From positions 1 through 35,442 of the forward strand of contig JAFKFQ010000276.1 of NCBI GenBank assembly GCA_017308215.1: a stretch of 35,442 bases of DNA, given 5' to 3'. This stretch comes from a bacterium. GTDB lineage: Bacteria; Planctomycetota; Planctomycetia; Gemmatales; Gemmataceae. The notes below the pieces were generated by a model, which was given only the letters and a program-made list of their open reading frames with translations, was not told the DNA's origin and did no database searches. A program made the translations under genes and the position numbers. Of this stretch, positions 32,701 through 35,442 are shown piece by piece; positions within the stretch are counted from its first letter, which is position 1; every line of letters begins with the position of its first letter.

Positions 32701-33905
32701 ACGACCGCCGGGCCGCGCTCGGCCGGGCGGCGGCGGCGCTGGACAGCGTCCACAAGTCCACGCAGTCGCCGCGCGACCTGTACAACCTGTCGCAGCTCCA
32801 CCGCCTCGCCGGCGACCGCAAGGCGGCCCGCGCCGGGCTCAACGAGCTGATGAGGTCCGACCCGCGGAACCTGTACTACCTCGTCGCCGCGCTCGACGAC
32901 CTCACCGAGGACCGCAACTTCGCCGCGGCCGACGGGTTCGCCGGCCGGCTGCGGTCGCTGTACCCCGGCGAGTTCCGGGCGGTCGCGTCGGTGGCGCGGT
33001 ACGAGGCGAAGTCGGGCAAGCCCGACCGGGCGCTGGCGCTGGCCGAGGGCTACGCCGGCGCCGCCGACGCCGGGGCCGGCGACTACCTCGCGCGGTCGGC
33101 GCGCGTCGCCGAGTTGCTCGACGAATTGTGCCGCCTCCCCGGTGTCAAGGGGACGCCGTCCGGGAAGGCGATGGCCGCCGCCGCCGCCGAGCGGTTCGCG
33201 GCGCTGGTGCCGTCGCGGCCCGAGGCCGTGGTCGGCGTCGCCGGGGTGCTGGCGAGCGACGGACAGACGCCGGAGGCGTTCGCCAAGATCGAACAGTACG
33301 GCCGCTACCTGCCGGACCGCGTCCGCGCCCAGGCCGGGCTCGCGGTGCTGCGGACCGGCGGGGCGACCGACCGCCAGTTCGACACGGTCCGCGCCTGGCT
33401 CGACGCCGCGCTCGCCGCCGCCCCCGCCGACGTGCCGATGAAGCTGGCCGAGGCCGAATACTTGACGCTGCGGCAGCAGCCGGACAAGGCGACGGAGGTG
33501 TACACGAAGCTGCTCGAGCGCGACCCGCGCAACGTAGTGGCGCTGAACAACCTGGCGTGGCTGCGCTGCGCCGACCCGGCGACGGCCCGGCAGTCGCTCG
33601 ACCTGCTCGACCGCGCCGCGCGGGAGGCCGGGATCACCGGCGACCTGCTCGACACCCGCGGCCGGACCCGGATCACGCTGCGGCAGTACGAGCTCGCCGA
33701 GACCGACCTGAAGGAGGCGATCGCGCTGGAGCCGACGGCCCTCCGCTGGTTCCACCTGGCGGTGCTGTACCTGAACCAGCCGTCGCCGCAGCCGGACCGG
33801 GCGGCGCAGGCGTTCCGCGAGGCGAAGGCGCGCGGGATCGACGTGCGTGCCATCCACCCCGCCGACCTGGCGACGTTCCGGCTGCTCGAAACAAATAACC
33901 CGTAG
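29718..33905 (+). CDS. Large membrane-anchored tetratricopeptide-repeat protein
   Basis: A 1395-residue protein with one N-terminal membrane segment (LLKLVLVVLGLAGTLAAAHAL, about residues 9-29) and then almost only alpha-helical TPR-like repeats. Clear repeats include GKTDAAIRYLRQYLEFEPDD, LGLNQTVEARTAYETAITKN, DLDLALRDLRRMLELDPENA, the C-terminal EVYTKLLERDPRNVVALNN and YELAETDLKEAIALEPTA. The middle third is Ala/Arg/Asp-rich and more degenerate, but still helical. The N-terminus resembles an uncleaved anchor, placing the repeats outside the cytoplasm, though a cleaved signal is possible. Such scaffolds bind partner proteins; there is no enzymatic domain. ATG 29718 is the first good start, with no strong ribosome binding site. 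It is divergent from the acetyltransferase gene and appears monocistronic. Confidence 0.87.
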   Translation: MPTINKRFLLKLVLVVLGLAGTLAAAHALQARRIPDALRRQADLTAENGKTDAAIRYLRQYLEFEPDDIEAHVRLVELIKSRATGGRGQNELVFLYDKILRLDPDRDDTRKQALAHCLRVGRYSDAAAHADALVRKFPDDGALWGQLGTAQLGLNQTVEARTAYETAITKNPTEMAAYQRLAQLVWKNQSDTAGARAVLGRMVAALPQEPQAYLIRAKFEAFVAEDDARANRAGDLDLALRDLRRMLELDPENADGSLLLAELLQKGRDIPTAHAVLRDAASLYPRDLRLTRALAWLELIRGNVPAALAALEDGLRHAPDGLDLLVPLADLLVQQGDTARTADILRRLEAKRLPPTQVKYLKARLAMRQEKWAEAIDHLEKLRAESTKLPGLETQSNLLLATCFERTGDSDGQEKALMRVLGADPAHVPARLGVALLYQNLGRFDDAARELDAAVTSPLAPGMVVTQWARTKTHRLRSGAAGPDDGRKLDAALVALAPRFGAASSEPIVLRATAAAAQGKYAEAAQLLRKEAARRPGDTRLWAALAHAAADATGTAAGLAVVDEAQAAAGDGPDVRLARARLYAREPGRIRPIAPLADHIDGWAEADQQRLLYGLTDVYDELGDRGKVVEMVRAIAARRPTDAAGWLRVAERAADAGNAPALAEARAALAKIEGETGVSVLVCDARVATDTRAAEKLSAAVGANPNRADACLVLARVKADAGDAKEAVRLAERAYLLEPTGVEPARAWVLALMKAGSEDQAAKAVARLAADPRWAGEPFRRLMAGVIERVPPASAPAVLAWCRPAIERDPDGPAWLAARAPAGADAVLAAAAAAPTATADDWLRLALRHAAAGRPQQVDATFTAARGKLSPSAYFAAAAVFTQCPDGKGWTPPVTDPAEKRAFAQAQLAVALSRSDADAAVRVLEAFVADTGTRPADAGWAKRNLAMLLASRGTPEGRTRAAGLLADANGGGATVEDLRATAGVLTTLARYLEGDDRRAALGRAAAALDSVHKSTQSPRDLYNLSQLHRLAGDRKAARAGLNELMRSDPRNLYYLVAALDDLTEDRNFAAADGFAGRLRSLYPGEFRAVASVARYEAKSGKPDRALALAEGYAGAADAGAGDYLARSARVAELLDELCRLPGVKGTPSGKAMAAAAAERFAALVPSRPEAVVGVAGVLASDGQTPEAFAKIEQYGRYLPDRVRAQAGLAVLRTGGATDRQFDTVRAWLDAALAAAPADVPMKLAEAEYLTLRQQPDKATEVYTKLLERDPRNVVALNNLAWLRCADPATARQSLDLLDRAAREAGITGDLLDTRGRTRITLRQYELAETDLKEAIALEPTALRWFHLAVLYLNQPSPQPDRAAQAFREAKARGIDVRAIHPADLATFRLLETNNP

Positions 33906-33935
33906 CAAGGTCGGTCGCGGCAGTTCTCATTGTGT

Positions 33936-33960
33936 CCAGCGGTGGGAATCCCGCCGCTGG
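33936..33960 (+). terminator. Hairpin after the TPR gene
   Basis: CCAGCGGTGGGA pairs with TCCCGCCGCTGG (one G-U pair, three-base loop AAT), beginning 31 bases after the TPR stop codon. No T run follows. Confidence 0.5.
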
Positions 33961-34005
33961 ACGCTGTGGCTCGACTGGACGAAAGACGGCGAGAACAAGG
34001 CACGC

Positions 34006-34035
34006 GACCGGCGGCCCCGAGACGGGCCGCCGGTC
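34006..34035 (+). terminator. Perfect 12-bp GC hairpin
   Basis: GACCGGCGGCCC (34006-34017) is perfectly complementary to 34024-34035 around a six-base loop, with GGCGTTTACG following. It is the second hairpin downstream of the TPR gene. Confidence 0.5.
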
Positions 34036-34195
34036 GGCGTTTACGACGGAACACGTCGTCGGCAGAGCAGAACAGCCACCCGAACGAGGTACGAACAGCC
34101 CCACTTGCCGCGGCCGCCGGGGAGCGGCTGATGCCAACCGCGGGCGGCGATCGGCGAAGTCCGGTTCAGTAACCGCTCCCTGGCGACCGCGGCTC

Positions 34196-34269
34196 GTCTG
34201 GTGGGACCGGCGTCCCGCCGGCCGTCCCCTCGAATCACGGCCGGCGGGACGCCGGCCCCACCTACAGAC
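34196..34269. repeat. Long inverted repeat (GGACCGGCGTCCCGCCGGCC type)
   Basis: The arms 34196-34225 and 34237-34269 pair almost throughout, apart from a three-base insertion and one mismatch, around an 11-base loop. It belongs to the set of dispersed hairpin elements but shares no arm with other copies in this window. Confidence 0.82.
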
Positions 34270-34331
34270 ACCTGCTCCGCTGCCCACACCGCGGGCGGGC
34301 CGCCCAGCCCGGTCGCACGCTCTGCGGGCAT

Positions 34332-34377
34332 CGGCTACGGCTTCCGGCACCACACCGTAGCCGCTTCCGAACTTTTT
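34332..34377 (+). terminator. Hairpin followed by a T run
   Basis: CGGCTACGG (34332-34340) pairs with CCGTAGCCG (34355-34363) around a 14-base loop; TTTTT (34373-34377) follows after nine bases. The spacing is long for an intrinsic terminator, but this is the best T run in the region. Confidence 0.35.
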
Positions 34378-34416
34378 CTCGCCCGTCATTCGCACACAAA
34401 TCCCCTGCGAATACCT

Positions 34417-34428
34417 GTGGTTAACCAC
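34417..34428. promoter_or_regulatory. Perfect 12-base palindrome, possible operator
   Basis: GTGGTTAACCAC is a perfect palindrome with an AT core inside very GC-rich DNA, about 210 bases upstream of cobA. It has no loop, so dimeric-protein binding is more likely than an RNA hairpin. The binding protein is unknown. Confidence 0.3.
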
Positions 34429-34530
34429 GTAATCCGGCACCCACCCGCCGCCCCGAGGCGGGGCGATACTCGGAACTGGTCCGCCGGTTGCTAACCCCCA
34501 CGCCCAAATCGCTCTGTCGGACTCGAACGT

Positions 34531-34556
34531 CCGACCCGGCCGGAACGCCGGGTCGG
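34531..34556. terminator. Perfect 10-bp hairpin upstream of cobA
   Basis: CCGACCCGGC (34531-34540) pairs with GCCGGGTCGG (34547-34556) around a six-base loop. It lies 80 bases before the cobA start, so it could be a leader structure rather than the end of a transcript. Confidence 0.4.
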
Positions 34557-34637
34557 TCGTGAGGCTCGCCGTTCGTTTCAACCGTCGCCTGCACGCCGGT
34601 CGTGGTCTTGCACCGCGGCCCCGGAGACCGTGCGCCC

Positions 34638-35429
34638 GTGAAGACGCTCGAACTCACACCGCCCGGCACCGTCTACCTCGTCGGCGCCGGCCCCGGCGCC
34701 CCGGACCTGATCACGCTCCGCGGGCTGGCGGCGCTGCGGCGGGCCGACGTGGTCGTGTACGACGCCCTCGTCCACCCGCAGCTCGTCGCCGAGGCGCCCG
34801 CCGACGCCGAGCGCGTGTACGCCGGCAAGCGCGGCTACTGCGTCGGCTCGACGCTCCAGGAAACGATCCACGAGGTGATGGCGAACCGCGCCCGGGCCGG
34901 GCTGACGGTCGTGCGGCTCAAGGGCGGCGACCCGTGCGTCTTCGGCCGCGGCGGCGAGGAGGCGGAGTACCTCGCCGGGCGCGGCGTCCCGGTCGAGATC
35001 GTGCCGGGGGTGACGACCGCGGTCGGGGCGTGTGCGGCGGCCGGCATCCCGCTGACGCACCGCGACGCGACGCAGGCGGTGACGCTCGTCACCGGCCACT
35101 TCGACCCGGACTCGCCCGACTGCACGCTCGACTGGGCCGCCCTCGCCCGCACCGGCACGCTGGTCGTGTACATGGGCCTGCGGCACCTCGACGCCATCGC
35201 CGCCCGGCTGACCCAGAACGGCCTCCCCCCCGACACCCCGGCCGCGGTCGTCTGCCGCGGCACCCTCCCGGACCAGCAGGTGATTGACAGCCCCCTGTCA
35301 CTCCTCCCGGCGGCCGCCCGCGCGGCCGGGGCGGCGGCGCCGGCCGTCGTCGTGGTCGGCGAGGTCGTCGCCCACCGTTCCCGCATGCTCGCCCTCGCCT
35401 CCGCGGCTTCCGAAGGAGCGCTCGCGTGA
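34638..35429 (+). CDS. cobA: Uroporphyrinogen-III C-methyltransferase (SUMT)
   Basis: A 263-residue SAM-dependent enzyme that methylates uroporphyrinogen III at C2 and C7 to give precorrin-2, the branch point to siroheme and cobalamin. Motifs: VYLVGAGPGAPDLITLRG at the N-terminus, VVRLKGGDPCVFGRGGEEA (SAM-binding loop), and EIVPGVTTAVGACAAAGIPL followed by THR. The C-terminal VVYMGLRHL and GTLPDQQ stretches are typical. It is a single-domain SUMT, without the CysG oxidase/chelatase part or a HemD fusion. Siroheme is the cofactor of the sulfite reductase at 24190-25932. GTG 34638 starts just before the conserved region, with GGAG 11 bases upstream; GTG 34602 is an in-frame alternative. The next gene starts inside its stop codon. 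Confidence 0.92.
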   Translation: MKTLELTPPGTVYLVGAGPGAPDLITLRGLAALRRADVVVYDALVHPQLVAEAPADAERVYAGKRGYCVGSTLQETIHEVMANRARAGLTVVRLKGGDPCVFGRGGEEAEYLAGRGVPVEIVPGVTTAVGACAAAGIPLTHRDATQAVTLVTGHFDPDSPDCTLDWAALARTGTLVVYMGLRHLDAIAARLTQNGLPPDTPAAVVCRGTLPDQQVIDSPLSLLPAAARAAGAAAPAVVVVGEVVAHRSRMLALASAASEGALA

Positions 35430-35442
35430 CCACCCCCACCCG
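35426..35442 (+). CDS. Start of the next gene, coupled to cobA
   Basis: GTG 35426 overlaps the cobA TGA (GTGA, 35426-35429) and has AAGGAG seven bases upstream; only MTTPT is visible before the window ends. Siroheme or sulfur/nitrogen assimilation functions are plausible by position, but nothing can be read from five residues. Confidence 0.5.

Larger units (their letters stand above)
33906..34637. other. 732-base intergenic region without a recognisable gene
   Basis: It separates the TPR gene from cobA on the same strand. It contains six separate stem-forming elements or palindromes, listed individually. Short open frames here read as low-complexity Pro/Arg/Thr peptides without good starts. 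The stretches 34040-34195 and 34430-34530 hold nothing I can identify. Confidence 0.6.

Overview
The window looks like chromosomal DNA from a high-GC planctomycete, most likely a relative of Gemmata (family Gemmataceae). The evidence is a DUF1549/DUF1553 cytochrome-c-like protein, a large secreted PPC-domain protein, the small basic protein family shared by Planctomycetes, Verrucomicrobia and Chlamydiae, strongly GC-rich codon use, and long inverted repeats in many intergenic gaps. I see no rRNA, tRNA, CRISPR array, insertion sequence or phage gene. The genes are mostly housekeeping, with several unusual proteins among them.

Layout. 1-118: start of an alcohol dehydrogenase/quinone reductase, minus strand. 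262-4361: cardiolipin synthase, a HIT-family hydrolase and a secreted PPC protein, plus strand. 4420-8059: a frameshifted DUF1549/DUF1553 gene and a LOG-family protein, minus strand, separated by 470 bases that contain a possible structured RNA. 8372-10393: a short SecA-like ATPase that ends where the helical scaffold domain should continue. 10540-12084: a FolK-SDR fusion and the small basic protein, minus strand. 12161-13512: a possible leader peptide and lactate racemase LarA. 13601-18024: a 64-residue unknown (minus strand), then a site-2-type protease, a Tat-exported amidase and an acyltransferase (plus strand). 18075-20843: NnrE, KDG kinase and KDPG aldolase (minus strand); the last two form a 2-keto-3-deoxygluconate pathway. 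21074-22270: a TerC protein with an added exported N-terminal domain. 22516-25932: family-4 uracil-DNA glycosylase, a protein with an Imm22-like N-terminus, and sulfite reductase hemoprotein (minus strand). 26199-28527: an uncharacterised 177-residue protein overlapping a SNF2 helicase. 28563-29504: an acetyltransferase (minus strand). 29718-33905: a 1395-residue membrane-anchored TPR protein. 34638 to the end: uroporphyrinogen-III methyltransferase, which makes the siroheme precursor needed by the sulfite reductase, and the first codons of a translationally coupled gene.

The strongest non-coding signal is the set of long, nearly perfect inverted repeats in the gaps. At least two families recur. 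One family (10401-10522, 20116-20195, lone arm 22506-22533) runs into two unrelated genes and supplies the same last five residues (GERPA) and stop codon to KDPG aldolase and uracil-DNA glycosylase. The most interesting protein leads are the FolK-SDR fusion whose SDR half lacks the catalytic Tyr and Ser, the overlapping 177-aa/SNF2 pair, and the truncated SecA paralogue. Nothing here is demonstrably a new defence or mobile system. All functional calls come from reading motifs by eye, without database searches.
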